Of a DNA stretch of 64,000 bases, positions 34,652 through 43,247 are shown in pieces. The stretch comes from Brevibacterium antiquum. Its GTDB lineage: Bacteria > Actinomycetota > Actinomycetes > Actinomycetales > Brevibacteriaceae. Numbering within the stretch: position 1 is the first letter of the stretch; every line of letters starts with the position of its first letter. The DNA is taken from positions 186,001 through 250,000 of the forward strand of contig NZ_JABASX010000004.1 of NCBI RefSeq assembly GCF_016107655.1, in the 5' to 3' direction. Position numbers and translations under genes: made by a program. Under the pieces are notes generated by a model. The model had not been told where the DNA came from, made no database searches, and saw nothing but the letters and a program-made list of their open reading frames with translations.

Positions 34652-35545
34652 ATGAGCGACCAACTGACTTTCCAGGATCCGGTGAAACGATTTCCGGACA
34701 TCTCTCCACCCAAACAGGACCAGCCTGAGCCGGGCCTGGACGTCGAACTGATTCCAGGCACTGACCGTGGCGAGCAGAGTTATCGCGGCACCGGTCGGCT
34801 CAAGGGACGCAAGGCGCTGATCACCGGTGCTGATTCCGGCATCGGCTCGGCCGTCGCTATCGCGTTCGCCCGCGAAGGAGCAGATGTCGCCCTTTCGTAC
34901 CTTCCTGCTGAGGAGGACGACGCACGACACGTCTGCGACGTCATCCGCGAGGCCGGCGGCACAGCGGTCCCATTGCCCGGTGACCTCGCCGACCCCGACT
35001 ACTGCCAGCAGGTCGTCCATGATGCGGCAGACGGGCTGGGTGGACTCGACGCCCTGGTGAATAACGCGGGGCGACAGATTGCAGTCGAAGCGATCGAAGA
35101 CCTGTCCGACGAACAGTGGGGCAATACCTTCGAGACCAACATTCGCGCCATGTTCCGCGTGACGAAGACGGCAGTCGGCTATCTGCCCGCCGGCGCAACG
35201 ATTGTGAACTCGACGTCCGTGCAAGCGTATTCTCCATCGACCCACCTGCTGGACTATGCGTCGACTAAAGCTGCGATCAACAACTTCACCAAAGGGCTGG
35301 CCACTCAGCTGGCTCCACGCGGCATCCGAGTCAACGCGGTTGCTCCCGGCCCGATCTGGACACCCCTTCAGGTCTCTGACGGTCAGCCGAAGGAAGCACT
35401 GCCCCATTTCGGGAAGAACACTCCCTTGGGGCGAGCCGGGCAGCCGACGGAGCTCGCGCCAGCTTATGTGTTCCTCACTTCGGCTGAGTCGAGTTACGTC
35501 CTGGGCGAGACCCTCAACGTCAATGGGGGCCAGCCCACGCCGTGA
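34652..35545 (+). CDS. SDR-family oxidoreductase (YdaD/YhdF-like)
   Basis: A 297-residue classical SDR with an N-terminal extension (PVKRFPDISPPKQDQPEPG) that is characteristic of the YdaD/YhdF/YghA group, general stress dehydrogenases. GRKALITGADSGIGSAVAIA is the cofactor site, LVNNAGRQ the NNAG motif, and the catalytic Ser/Tyr/Lys are in NSTSVQAY and LDYASTKAAINN. The C-terminal GETLNVNGGQPTP is typical of the group. AAAGGGG precedes the ATG. It is followed by the DUF6480 gene and a second SDR. Confidence 0.92.
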   Translation: MSDQLTFQDPVKRFPDISPPKQDQPEPGLDVELIPGTDRGEQSYRGTGRLKGRKALITGADSGIGSAVAIAFAREGADVALSYLPAEEDDARHVCDVIREAGGTAVPLPGDLADPDYCQQVVHDAADGLGGLDALVNNAGRQIAVEAIEDLSDEQWGNTFETNIRAMFRVTKTAVGYLPAGATIVNSTSVQAYSPSTHLLDYASTKAAINNFTKGLATQLAPRGIRVNAVAPGPIWTPLQVSDGQPKEALPHFGKNTPLGRAGQPTELAPAYVFLTSAESSYVLGETLNVNGGQPTP

Positions 35546-35614
35546 CAGAACGATCTTGCTGAAGACCATTGGCGGCTCCGACCGGCGAAGCGACATTGGA
35601 GGATGTGAAGACCG

Positions 35615-35890
35615 ATGAATTCGAGAAACGACAGAACCCCAGACTCATCGAAGCACACCACTGGCAACCCCAACCTTGATCCGGACCCCTCGGGTGACCC
35701 CGATCTTGATGGGGGAGGCAGTGTCCAACCCGGCGCCACGCCACCGGAATCCAACTCGGCCACGGCATCACCGCTACACCCACCGGACAGGAGACCTCCG
35801 CGGACGAAGTGGGTGTTCGTCGGAGTCGGCGCAATACTGGCCATCATCATCATGGTGTTCGTCGCCTATGCCGTCGGTCTATTCAGCTGA
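35615..35890 (+). CDS. DUF6480-like single-span membrane protein
   Basis: A 91-residue protein with a Pro/Asp/Gly-rich hydrophilic half (NPNLDPDPSGDPDLDGGGSV, then PPESNSATA) and one C-terminal transmembrane helix (KWVFVGVGAILAIIIMVFVAYAVGLF). The pattern of a D/P-rich region, a GATPPESNS stretch and a terminal helix matches small actinobacterial DUF6480 proteins. GGAGG lies 12 nt ahead of the ATG, a rather long spacing. The function is unknown; it sits between two SDR genes. Confidence 0.75.
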   Translation: MNSRNDRTPDSSKHTTGNPNLDPDPSGDPDLDGGGSVQPGATPPESNSATASPLHPPDRRPPRTKWVFVGVGAILAIIIMVFVAYAVGLFS

Positions 35891-35938
35891 GGCCACCTTT
35901 GAGGCGAACAGGACGCCAACGCTCTGAAAGGAGACTCC

Positions 35939-36739
35939 ATGGATCTCAACATTCGCGGACGCAAAGCACTGGTCACCGGCGCCGATTCAGGCATCGGATT
36001 CGCCACGGCACAACTGCTGTTGGCTGAGGGTGCCACAGTCGTCATGACTGACCGTGAACCGGACAAACTCCATCACGCAGTCCAACAGCTGCCGGCTTCC
36101 GAAAACCGCCCACACGCCATTGCCGCCGATGTCACTGACCCCGCAGCCATCGAGAGACTTGCGCAGAAAGTGGAGGACGAAGTCGGCGACCTCGACATCC
36201 TCATCAACGTTGCCGGGATCCATGGTGAAGGTGGTCTGTTCCACGAGGTGAGCCAAGAGGGATGGGACCATACAATCGATGTCGACCTGATGGGGCCCGT
36301 GCGTGTCACGCGGGCGTTCCTCCCGGGTCTGAGGCGCGGCGGCTGGGGGCGGATCGTCTTCGTCTCCTCCGAAGACGCGGTCCAACCCTATGACGACGAA
36401 CTGCCGTACTGCGCTGCCAAAGCAGGACTCCTCTCCCTGGCCAAGGGCCTCTCCCGCACTTACGCCTCCGAGGGGCTGCTCGTGAATACAGTGTCACCGG
36501 CATTCATCGAAACCCCGATGACCGACGAAATGATGAGCAAACGTGCCCAATCGTTGGGAGTGCCCTTTGATGAGGCGATTGCGTCGTTCCTGCGCGAGGA
36601 ACGGCCATTCATGGAACTTGGCCGGAGGGGCAAACCGGAAGAGGTGGCCCACGTCATCGCATTCCTGTGCTCCGACGCCGCCAGCTTCGTCAACGGTTCC
36701 AACTATCGCGTCGATGCCGGATCAGTCGCCACGATCTGA
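35939..36739 (+). CDS. SDR-family oxidoreductase
   Basis: A 266-residue classical SDR. GRKALVTGADSGIGFATAQL binds the cofactor, LINVAGIHGEG replaces the NNAG motif, and the catalytic residues are in VFVSSEDAVQPYDDELPYCAAKAGL. AAAGGAG precedes the ATG. The gene lies 48 nt behind the DUF6480 gene and 50 nt before the FAD reductase, so all may share a transcript. The substrate is unknown, and the arrangement suggests redox stress handling. Confidence 0.92.
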   Translation: MDLNIRGRKALVTGADSGIGFATAQLLLAEGATVVMTDREPDKLHHAVQQLPASENRPHAIAADVTDPAAIERLAQKVEDEVGDLDILINVAGIHGEGGLFHEVSQEGWDHTIDVDLMGPVRVTRAFLPGLRRGGWGRIVFVSSEDAVQPYDDELPYCAAKAGLLSLAKGLSRTYASEGLLVNTVSPAFIETPMTDEMMSKRAQSLGVPFDEAIASFLREERPFMELGRRGKPEEVAHVIAFLCSDAASFVNGSNYRVDAGSVATI

Positions 36740-36789
36740 ATGCTGTGACCACGGGCACGCGGTAGACGATATGAGAAGGAGTCTGAACC

Positions 36790-37971
36790 ATGCAGGATTT
36801 TCGTTATCTGATCCTCGGCGGAGGAATGGCCGCTGACGCAGCTGCCCGTGGCATACGGGAACTCGATTCCGACGGTTCCATCGCGATCATCAGCAACGAT
36901 GTCGATGAACCGTACACACGACCTGCCCTGAGCAAGAAGCTGTGGACAGACCCGAGCTTCGGACAGGACGACAACTACCTGTCGACCGTTGCCGACACCT
37001 GGGCACAGCTCCATTTGGGTACTGAAGCGACCAGCGTTGACGCTGGGACAAAGACGGTGACGGCCTCGGACGGACAGTACCGTTTCGAGAAGCTGCTCTT
37101 CGTCACCGGTGGGCAACCGAAGCAGATCGACCTCGAGGAAGGTCAGCGCGTCATCTACTTCCGCGGGTTCGATGATTATCGTCGCCTGCGTGAGTTCGCG
37201 GGAGGGAATCTCAATGTCGCCGTGATCGGAGGCGGGTTCATCGGCACCGAGCTGGCAGCGGCTCTGGTGCAGAACACAACGAATACGACGCTTCTGTTCG
37301 ACGATGAGACTCTGTGCGGTTCCGTCTTCCCACCCGATCTCGCCGATCATTTCCATCAGCTCTATCACGACCAGGGTGTCACCCTGGTCCCCGATACCAA
37401 GGTGTCCGGTGGCCGTGCCGAGGGCCAGCATGTTGAACTTGACTACGGCGATGGCACTCACGAGTTCGATGCTGTCGTGGTGGGCCTGGGAATCGATCCG
37501 TCAACCGCTCTGGCCGAAAAGGCAGGAATCGCTGTTGATGACGGAATCACGGTCGACGGGTCCTTGCAGACCTCTCACCCTGACATCTATGCAGCCGGTG
37601 ACGTTGCCAATTACCCTGACCGGATCCTCGGCCGACAGCGCGTCGAGCATGTGGACAATGCGACCCAGATGGGCACCGTGGCCGGACGGATCATGGCAGG
37701 AAGTGACGAGACCTACACGCACACACCGTATTTCTACACCAACGTCTTCGACTTCGGCTATCAGGCGGTGGGGACGCTGAGTTCAGATCTGCAGACGATC
37801 GAGGACTGGCAGAAACCGCAGACGGAGGGCGCGGTCTATTACTTGAACGACGAGGGCCGGGTGCAAGGCGTGCTCCTGGTGAATCTGGACGGCGGTCTGG
37901 ACACTGCTCGGGCCATCCTGGCTGAAGACTGGCCCCACTCCCGCAGCGACCTGGTCAGCCGCCTGCCTTAG
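36790..37971 (+). CDS. FAD-dependent NAD(P)H oxidoreductase
   Basis: A 393-residue pyridine-nucleotide-disulfide-type flavoprotein without a redox disulfide. YLILGGGMAADAAARGI binds FAD, PYTRPALSKKLW is the conserved PPLSK-like segment of ferredoxin/rubredoxin reductases and AIF-like proteins, NVAVIGGGFIGTELAAAL binds NAD(P)H, and PDIYAAGDVANYPD is the second FAD motif. AGAAGGAG precedes the ATG. It ends in convergent overlap (17 nt) with the next gene. The electron acceptor is unknown. Confidence 0.9.
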   Translation: MQDFRYLILGGGMAADAAARGIRELDSDGSIAIISNDVDEPYTRPALSKKLWTDPSFGQDDNYLSTVADTWAQLHLGTEATSVDAGTKTVTASDGQYRFEKLLFVTGGQPKQIDLEEGQRVIYFRGFDDYRRLREFAGGNLNVAVIGGGFIGTELAAALVQNTTNTTLLFDDETLCGSVFPPDLADHFHQLYHDQGVTLVPDTKVSGGRAEGQHVELDYGDGTHEFDAVVVGLGIDPSTALAEKAGIAVDDGITVDGSLQTSHPDIYAAGDVANYPDRILGRQRVEHVDNATQMGTVAGRIMAGSDETYTHTPYFYTNVFDFGYQAVGTLSSDLQTIEDWQKPQTEGAVYYLNDEGRVQGVLLVNLDGGLDTARAILAEDWPHSRSDLVSRLP

Positions 37972-38476
37972 GATCGATCGCACGTGAGTCATTGTCGCGG
38001 CCTGCAGAGAGGTCGCCGATGTGGGACAGCCGCAGAGGCGCAAAGGCTCCGCTGGTCTCGCTTGAGATCACCCGAACGGTGATGGCGACGTGGTCTCCTC
38101 CGTCATCGAGCATGGCGATGCGCTCGACGACCATCCGGTTCGGCAGAGCACTGAGCAACGGCACTCCCTGCTCGGTGAGGTGAACATCGAGTCCGCGGAA
38201 CTTGTCAGTGTCCTCACCAGATCGGGCACCGAAGCGCTGCGCCATGGCGAGATCTAAGGCAGTGAGGAAGTGAATCGCGAAATGGGTGGCCCGCAGACTC
38301 ACCTGATAGGTGTGATTGGCCTTCGACAGCCAGAAACCGTACTGCTGAGGAGACATGCTCGCCTGCGAGTGGAATCCCACCAGGCAGCCAGCCCATTCGT
38401 CCTCTGCCGCGGTGGTCACCACGATCAGACCGGCATCGGCGGAGACCATCAGGTTGTCGAACGTCTCCTCATCCAT
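37955..38476 (-). CDS. Flavin reductase-like domain protein
   Basis: A 173-residue protein of the flavin-reductase/FMN-binding split barrel fold. It has AGLIVVTTAAEDEWAGCLVGFHSQASMSP, where the GCLVGF-HSQASMSP strand-turn matches the FMN phosphate site of the family, and HFAIHFLTALDLAMAQRFGA follows. AGAGGAC precedes the ATG. It would use NAD(P)H to reduce or hold FMN. The 299 nt between it and the divergent chaB frame show no other gene. Confidence 0.8.
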   Translation of the reverse strand: MDEETFDNLMVSADAGLIVVTTAAEDEWAGCLVGFHSQASMSPQQYGFWLSKANHTYQVSLRATHFAIHFLTALDLAMAQRFGARSGEDTDKFRGLDVHLTEQGVPLLSALPNRMVVERIAMLDDGGDHVAITVRVISSETSGAFAPLRLSHIGDLSAGRDNDSRAIDPKAGG

Positions 38477-38775
38477 GACGGGTCCTCTCTGTAACACAGC
38501 GGTGCAGCATTGAGCCGAGCTCGGCTGCCGTTCCTGCGCCGGTGCGCAGGCACCCGTGCGCGACACTGTCCTCGTGCATCAAACGTACGCCCCTGTCCGA
38601 CAGCGGACAAGAGTCACTGGTTCGGGCGTTTCCGCCGGGCACAGAACACCAGCGATATGTCTGCGAAGCGATATCGACGCAGACGGTGTGCGGCACGGTT
38701 CCTGACATGCGAGGGTGATCTGCGTTACCGTCGGGATAACCGTGACGTTCGCGTTCGTGAGGAGATGTGGTCACC

Positions 38776-39192
38776 ATGCCGAAGATGAGCAGTTCAGGAG
38801 TCCCGAAGAAGTCAGAGCTTCCAGCAACCTTGCGACATTCGGATGCCAAAGCTCAGCGAACTTTCGCCAAGACCTACGATTCCGCAATGGAGGAGTAAGG
38901 CGACGAAGAGCGCGCTCACCAGGTGGCCTACGATGCGCTCAAGCACACTCACGAAAAGGTCGGTGACAGATGGGAACCGAAATCCTCACCGGGGCCATCA
39001 GATAGCCAAGCCAAGGGCGGGAAGAACACCGATCGCCCGACCGCTGGTGGGGTGGACGCGAATGCGACGAAGGACCACCTGTACCAGCAGGCGAGCAAGC
39101 TGAAGATCCCAGGACGTTCGTCGATGACCAAGAAGGAACTCGTCGAAGCCCTCGAACGTGAAAGCAGCCAGCGAACGAAGAAGAGCGACTGA
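38776..39192 (+). pseudogene. chaB: chaB-family gene interrupted by an in-frame TAA
   Basis: One continuous frame reads as a ChaB-family protein. It has KKSELPATLRHSDAKAQRTF and YDSAMEE, then TAA at 38896-38898, then GDEERAHQVAYDALKHTHEK with GDRWEPK. The stop replaces the residue where relatives have Tyr between the two helices, so one base change (TAC or TAT to TAA) explains it. The downstream half is intact to a TGA and ends with a Rho-N-like domain (LYQQASKLKIPGRSSMTKKE). A GTG at 38923 could restart translation, but without a clear Shine-Dalgarno. Either a fresh pseudogene, two polypeptides, or a sequencing error. Confidence 0.8.
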
Positions 39193-39219
39193 AGTCTCGT
39201 CCACCCCTGGAATCGGACC

Positions 39220-39813
39220 TCAGAATACCGGGGGAGTCATCGTGGCGATGAGGACCGCCTCGGCGTCACCGAGGACACGGAACCAGTGCGGCTGATCGCC
39301 CCAGTAGGTGATGCTGTCACCGGCTGCCAGCGTGTATCCGTCATCGCCGATCTGGAAATAGCAGGTTCCCTCGAGGACGAACAGGCACTCTTCGGCGCGG
39401 TGATGGTTGAAGGGCACCGACTCGTTGGAGTACCCCGATGGGACCTGTATCTTGAGCACCAGCAGCGCGCCGTTCATCGTCGGCGTCAGCAGCTCGTAGA
39501 CGAGTCCGCGATCGGTGACCTGCAGCTGCCGACGCTTGTCGGCGCGGACCACGCGATTGTCGGCTGGTTCCTCACCCTGGGTGAAGAACCGGCCGACGGG
39601 CACATCGAAGGCCTTCGCGATCTTGAGCAGCGTGAGATATGCAGGATTTCCGCGACCGCGTTCGATCTGGCTCAGCAGTCCTTGGCTCACTCCAGCGGCG
39701 CGGCTGAGGTCGGTCAGAGTCATCCCGGCCGATTCCCGCAACTGGTGGATGAGCGCACCCATGTACTCGACACTGGGATCAGCCGCATTCGGCGGGACAT
39801 TCTCGGTGCTCAT
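39220..39813 (-). CDS. XRE-family regulator with cupin domain
   Basis: A 197-residue regulator. The N-terminal helix-turn-helix is MTLTDLSRAAGVSQGLLSQI with GRGNPAYLTLLKIAKAF, and the C-terminal cupin has NHHRAEECLFVLEG and LAAGDSITYWGDQPHWFRV. This HTH-cupin layout (SutR/PuuR type) senses a small metabolite in the barrel; the metal ligands are only partly kept. It lies 61 nt in front of the end of mdh on the same strand. Target genes are unknown. Confidence 0.9.
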   Translation of the reverse strand: MSTENVPPNAADPSVEYMGALIHQLRESAGMTLTDLSRAAGVSQGLLSQIERGRGNPAYLTLLKIAKAFDVPVGRFFTQGEEPADNRVVRADKRRQLQVTDRGLVYELLTPTMNGALLVLKIQVPSGYSNESVPFNHHRAEECLFVLEGTCYFQIGDDGYTLAAGDSITYWGDQPHWFRVLGDAEAVLIATMTPPVF

Positions 39814-39874
39814 GGGTGCCTTCGGTCACGGGGTCATCTGAGGCTGAGAATATCAGCACCCAGCCGACGCGATC

Positions 39875-40861
39875 TCAGATCAGACCGAGACCGGTCACCG
39901 TCTCACGCTCCTCGGCGAGCTCAGCCGTGGTGGCGTCGATCATCTGGCGGCTGAAGTCGTTGATCTCCAGTCCCTGCACGATCTCCCAGTTCCCGCCCGA
40001 AGTTGTCACGGGATAGGAGGAGATCAGCCCCTCAGGCACGCCATAGGAGCCATCGGAGACCACCGCCATCGAGGCCCAGTCGTCTTCGGGCGTGCCGTGC
40101 AGCCAGTCGTGGGCGGCGTCGATCGTCGCCGCGGCAGCAGAGGCCGCAGAGGAGGATCCACGCGCCTCGATGATGGCGGCACCGCGCTCGGCAACCGTGG
40201 GGATGAGATCGTTCTCGATCCAGGCTTGGTCGCCGATGACCTCAGCGGCATTCACCCCGCCGATCTCTGCATGGTAGATGTCGGGATACTGGGTGGCTGA
40301 GTGGTTGCCCCAGATCGTCATCCTGGATATGTCGGCGACCGATACTGCGGCCTTGTTGGCCAGCTGTGCCAGAGCGCGGTTGTGGTCCAAGCGGGTCAGC
40401 GCGCTGAAACGTTTGGCGGGGATGTCGGGCGCATTGTGCATGGCGATCAGCGCATTGGTATTGGCCGGATTCCCGGTGACACCGATGCGGACATCGTCGG
40501 CGGCGACTGAGTTGAGGGCCTTGCCCTGGGCGGTGAAGATCGCACCATTGGCCTCAAGGAGGTCGCTGCGCTCCATGCCCTGAGACCTGGGGCGAGCGCC
40601 GACGAGCAGGGCGAGGTTGACGCCGTCGAAGATGTGCTCGGCCGAATCGCCGATCTCAACCGAGTCGAGAGTGGGAAAGGCACAGTCCTCGAGTTCCATG
40701 ACCACGCCTTCGAGGGCGGTCAGTGCTGGTGTTATTTCCAGCAGGCGCAGCTGAACTGGAGTTTGCGGGCCGAAGAGAGCGCCGCTGGCAATGCGGAAGA
40801 GAAGACTGTAGCCGATCTGACCGGCTGCACCGGTGACGGCGACTTTGATGGGGGTATTCAT
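39875..40861 (-). CDS. mdh: Malate dehydrogenase
   Basis: A 328-residue cytosolic-type malate dehydrogenase of the citrate cycle. [20 protein letters not shown] binds [20 protein letters not shown] is the mobile active-site loop with its arginines, [11 protein letters not shown] follows, and the catalytic His is in [18 protein letters not shown] lies 8 nt upstream of the ATG. The 288 nt upstream up to the GDPD gene hold no gene, but contain a palindrome with a -10-like box. Confidence 0.95.
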   Translation of the reverse strand: MNTPIKVAVTGAAGQIGYSLLFRIASGALFGPQTPVQLRLLEITPALTALEGVVMELEDCAFPTLDSVEIGDSAEHIFDGVNLALLVGARPRSQGMERSDLLEANGAIFTAQGKALNSVAADDVRIGVTGNPANTNALIAMHNAPDIPAKRFSALTRLDHNRALAQLANKAAVSVADISRMTIWGNHSATQYPDIYHAEIGGVNAAEVIGDQAWIENDLIPTVAERGAAIIEARGSSSAASAAAATIDAAHDWLHGTPEDDWASMAVVSDGSYGVPEGLISSYPVTTSGGNWEIVQGLEINDFSRQMIDATTAELAEERETVTGLGLI

Positions 40862-41071
40862 CGATTGTGCTCCTTAGCTGTAACGGGAGTTTGCCGCAGG
40901 CGATGCAGGCTGTCCTCTCGTGTGCAACGGCGTTCTTCAGGTCACTTCAGTGAAGAGGACGCCGAGCGGCATGACGAGGAGTCGACTTCCTTGTTGAGGC
41001 CCGTCAAGGTCGCTTGTGCGGCATCGCTGCGTTGGACGTCACTGCGACTCCTCAGGTGAGAAGTGTGTGAC

Positions 41072-41090
41072 GAGCCGATTCTATCGGTTC
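41072..41090. promoter_or_regulatory. Palindrome with -10-like box upstream of mdh
   Basis: GAGCCGAT-TCT-ATCGGTTC matches its own complement at 7 of 8 arm positions. On the minus strand it contains TAGAAT (41078-41083), a good -10 box. If used, mdh would have a leader of about 200 nt. No riboswitch is recognised in that leader, and a closer promoter cannot be excluded. Confidence 0.35.
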
Positions 41091-41149
41091 GCCAACAGGG
41101 GACATCATGCAGGAGTCACATTTAGTCTCCGAGGCCCGGGCATTGCCCG

Positions 41150-42004
41150 CTAGTTCGTCCAAGCGTCGTCGGTGAAATAGCCGTCGATCCAGCCGGGCAG
41201 GCGGTGCCCGTCCTTCGACGTCGCGAGGGTATAGGGCGCAACGTGGAAGCCTGCCTTGTCGAGTCTGCGCAGGTCTCGGGTCGGCAGATTCTTACTGGGT
41301 CCAACCCATTCGATGCCGGCGTCGGAGATCTCATCGAACGATTCCGTCGGCAGCTTTGCTCCGGTGAGGTAGAGCGAGGTGTAGCCGCGCTGCGCGATTG
41401 TCTTCGCCGCTTCGAAGTCGAAGGACTGGACGATGAGTGAGTCCTTGAGTCTGCGTTCGTCGAAGATATCGAGAACCTGATCGACCTCCGCCGAGGTGGC
41501 CCCTGGCTTGATCTCGGGAACCATGACGACCTCCCCGCCGAGTTCGTCGAGTGCCTCATCGAGGGTGACCGTCTGCGCCGGCTCTCCACCTTGTGGGTGC
41601 TTGATGGTCGCAGCGTCCCATTCCTCGAGGCTGAGATCGCGGATCGGTCCGCTGACACCGGTGAGGGTGCGATCGGCTGTGTCGTCGTGGATGAGGACCG
41701 GGGTGCCGTCTTCGAGGAACTGGATGTCCATCTCGGGCAGGAATCCGTCCTTCGCCGAGGCGGTGAATCCCTCCATGGACTCCTCCGGGTAGACGTCGGC
41801 GCCGCCGCGGTGGGAGACCGTGACGGGAAATTCGAGTTCGGAGACCTGATCGGGTGCAGCGAAGTCGGTCGCGGATGGAGACCCCAGACCGTGAGCCGAG
41901 GCGGAGACGACGCCGGTGCTGACGGTTGCAGTCAGGGTGAGCACTGCGGCGGCGAGGATCGATGACGGACGGGGACGGAAATTCTTCGGCTCAGTCGTAA
42001 TCAC
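41150..42004 (-). CDS. Secreted glycerophosphodiester phosphodiesterase
   Basis: A 284-residue exported GDPD that cleaves glycerophosphodiesters to glycerol-3-phosphate and an alcohol. The start MITTEPKNFRPRPS is followed by a hydrophobic core (ILAAAVLTLTATVSTGVV) and a likely cleavage site after SASA. VTVSHRGGADVYPEESMEGF carries the HR and E of the active site, EMDIQFLEDGTPVLIHDD the metal/acid residues, and EIKPG the next conserved Glu. The GTG start lies 7 nt behind a -10 box with no Shine-Dalgarno. CGGGC-ATT-GCCCG directly after the stop may be a small terminator. The enzyme could recycle glycerol-phosphate polymers of the kind made downstream. Confidence 0.9.
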   Translation of the reverse strand: MITTEPKNFRPRPSSILAAAVLTLTATVSTGVVSASAHGLGSPSATDFAAPDQVSELEFPVTVSHRGGADVYPEESMEGFTASAKDGFLPEMDIQFLEDGTPVLIHDDTADRTLTGVSGPIRDLSLEEWDAATIKHPQGGEPAQTVTLDEALDELGGEVVMVPEIKPGATSAEVDQVLDIFDERRLKDSLIVQSFDFEAAKTIAQRGYTSLYLTGAKLPTESFDEISDAGIEWVGPSKNLPTRDLRRLDKAGFHVAPYTLATSKDGHRLPGWIDGYFTDDAWTN

Positions 42005-42011
42005 GCTTGCG

Positions 42012-42017
42012 ACGCTA
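42012..42017 (-). promoter_or_regulatory. -10 box of GDPD gene, leaderless type
   Basis: TAGCGT on the minus strand lies 7 nt before the GTG chosen for the GDPD gene. The same hexamer serves the divergent lipoprotein gene. No clear -35 is present. Confidence 0.45.
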
Positions 42018-42131
42018 TGGGCGCCAGGCAAGCTCTCGGAGACCGAGAAATGAACAGCAGGATGAGAACAGAAGAATGATTGTTCCGGCGGACCTCCAAC
42101 CGGTGGCGTATTCAGAGCGCTCCGATGGGGG

Positions 42132-42160
42132 TTTTCAGTCCAACAGACGAGTGTTAGCGT
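42132..42160 (+). promoter_or_regulatory. Promoter of PepSY lipoprotein gene
   Basis: TTTTCA (42132-42137) and TAGCGT (42155-42160) are 17 nt apart, and the ATG follows 6 nt later. This is the most complete leaderless promoter seen in the window. Confidence 0.6.
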
Positions 42161-42166
42161 GACCGG

Positions 42167-42808
42167 ATGAAGACGAATCGAATGTCCCATGTTGCAGTTG
42201 CAGGTGTGCTCGGAATTGGGCTGGCGCTCGCGGGTTGCTCGGGCGCTTCAGATGACGATGCTCAAGAGTCGCCGGCCCCTGCCGAGACTCAGGCAGCGGA
42301 TGCGTCGGAACCCAGCGATGAAGGGTCGGCAGACAATGCGAAGACCTCCGGTTCCGAGCTTTCCAAAGACGCAGATCTGAGCAAGAAATCTCCATCCACG
42401 TCGGCCAAGGACGCTGTCAAAACGGCACAGAATAAGGTCAAGGCCAAAGACGGCGTTCTGCACGCGGTTGAACTCGATTACGACAGTGACGACGGTAAAT
42501 GGGAATACGATGTCAAGATCATGGACGGCAAGACCGACCATAAGGTTGTCATCGACGCAGACTCAGGCAAGGTCGTTCGCGACGAATCGGATGACAGCGA
42601 TGACAAGGAAAAGGCCATCGACCTCAAATCTCCGATGACTTACGACGAAGCGTTCGACCTGGCCAAGGACAAGGGCGAGGGCCGTGTCTCCGGTTGGAAG
42701 CTTGAATATGACGACGGACAGCGCGAATACCAATTCGACTTCGATGACAAGGGAAACGAAACCGAAGTCACGGTCAATGTCGAATCGAAGAAGGTGACGG
42801 TCGACTGA
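42167..42808 (+). CDS. PepSY-domain lipoprotein
   Basis: A 213-residue exported lipoprotein. The signal peptide (HVAVAGVLGIGLALAGC) ends in the lipobox LAGC at residues 21-24. After an acidic Ser/Ala/Asp linker of about 50 residues come two PepSY-like repeats. The first has AVELDYDSDDGKWEYDVKI with VVIDADSGKVV, and the second GWKLEYDDGQREYQFDFDD with VTVNVESKKV. PepSY domains are thought to inhibit or chaperone extracellular enzymes. It is divergent from the GDPD gene and has its own leaderless promoter. Confidence 0.9.
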   Translation: MKTNRMSHVAVAGVLGIGLALAGCSGASDDDAQESPAPAETQAADASEPSDEGSADNAKTSGSELSKDADLSKKSPSTSAKDAVKTAQNKVKAKDGVLHAVELDYDSDDGKWEYDVKIMDGKTDHKVVIDADSGKVVRDESDDSDDKEKAIDLKSPMTYDEAFDLAKDKGEGRVSGWKLEYDDGQREYQFDFDDKGNETEVTVNVESKKVTVD

Positions 42809-43234
42809 GGCTCGTCCCTATCGGCTGAGTCCACGCCTCATACAGGGCACCCGCCCGACGATCGCGGGGCAGCTCGGACAGCACTCTCTGTCCAGGCTGG
42901 CCCGAGATCGTCGTAGCGCTGGCATTTCACGTGGCACTGTGGAATGCGCGGTCGGCCGTGTCGTCGTGGATGAGGAAGGGTGTGCCGTCTTGCTGACGTT
43001 CAGAGAATCATGAATGCGATTTTTGACGAAGTCCGCGTACAAGCAGGCATATCTGCTGCCTTGTAGCGAATATCACATCCGTACTTCTCGTCCTGTGTTC
43101 GCCGCCAGGATGGTGAAACACCACTCTCTGCCCGCGAAGATGCGCAGATTCAGCAGATATTGAGTGCGAATTCAGCGCCACAACGCCTATTGCCATGGGT
43201 GGGTCACCTGAGTAGGTCTCGCGATCCTGACATT
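42809..43234. other. Gene-poor stretch before the wall-polymer locus
   Basis: About 430 nt without a gene that I can support. It contains a 44-bp fragment similar to the GDPD gene (separate entry), and otherwise no recognisable coding remnant, tRNA or terminator. It separates the lipoprotein from the glycosyltransferase locus and may be a decay or insertion scar. Confidence 0.6.
42948..42991 (-). pseudogene. Fragment of a second GDPD gene
   Basis: About 44 nt match the region 41669-41712 of the nearby GDPD gene at most positions and in the same orientation. On the minus strand the fragment encodes QDGTPFLIHDDTADR, the metal-site segment of the family (EDGTPVLIHDDTADR in the intact gene). No flanking similarity is visible. 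It is either the last trace of a tandem duplicate or a short copied piece. Confidence 0.7.
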
Positions 43235-43240
43235 TATAGT
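43235..43240 (+). promoter_or_regulatory. -10 box of GT-B glycosyltransferase gene
   Basis: TATAGT stands 7 nt before the ATG, again with no Shine-Dalgarno. No convincing -35 hexamer is seen 16-18 nt upstream. Confidence 0.5.
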
Positions 43241-43247
43241 TGTCTCT

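Noticed and set aside
41137..41149. CGGGC-ATT-GCCCG as a strong terminator of the GDPD gene
   Set aside because: The stem is only 5 bp and no T-run follows; it is mentioned in the gene entry but not called as a separate feature.
43008..43196. 62-codon minus-strand frame in the stretch before the wall-polymer locus
   Set aside because: No domain, no ribosome-binding site and no link to neighbours; likely chance.
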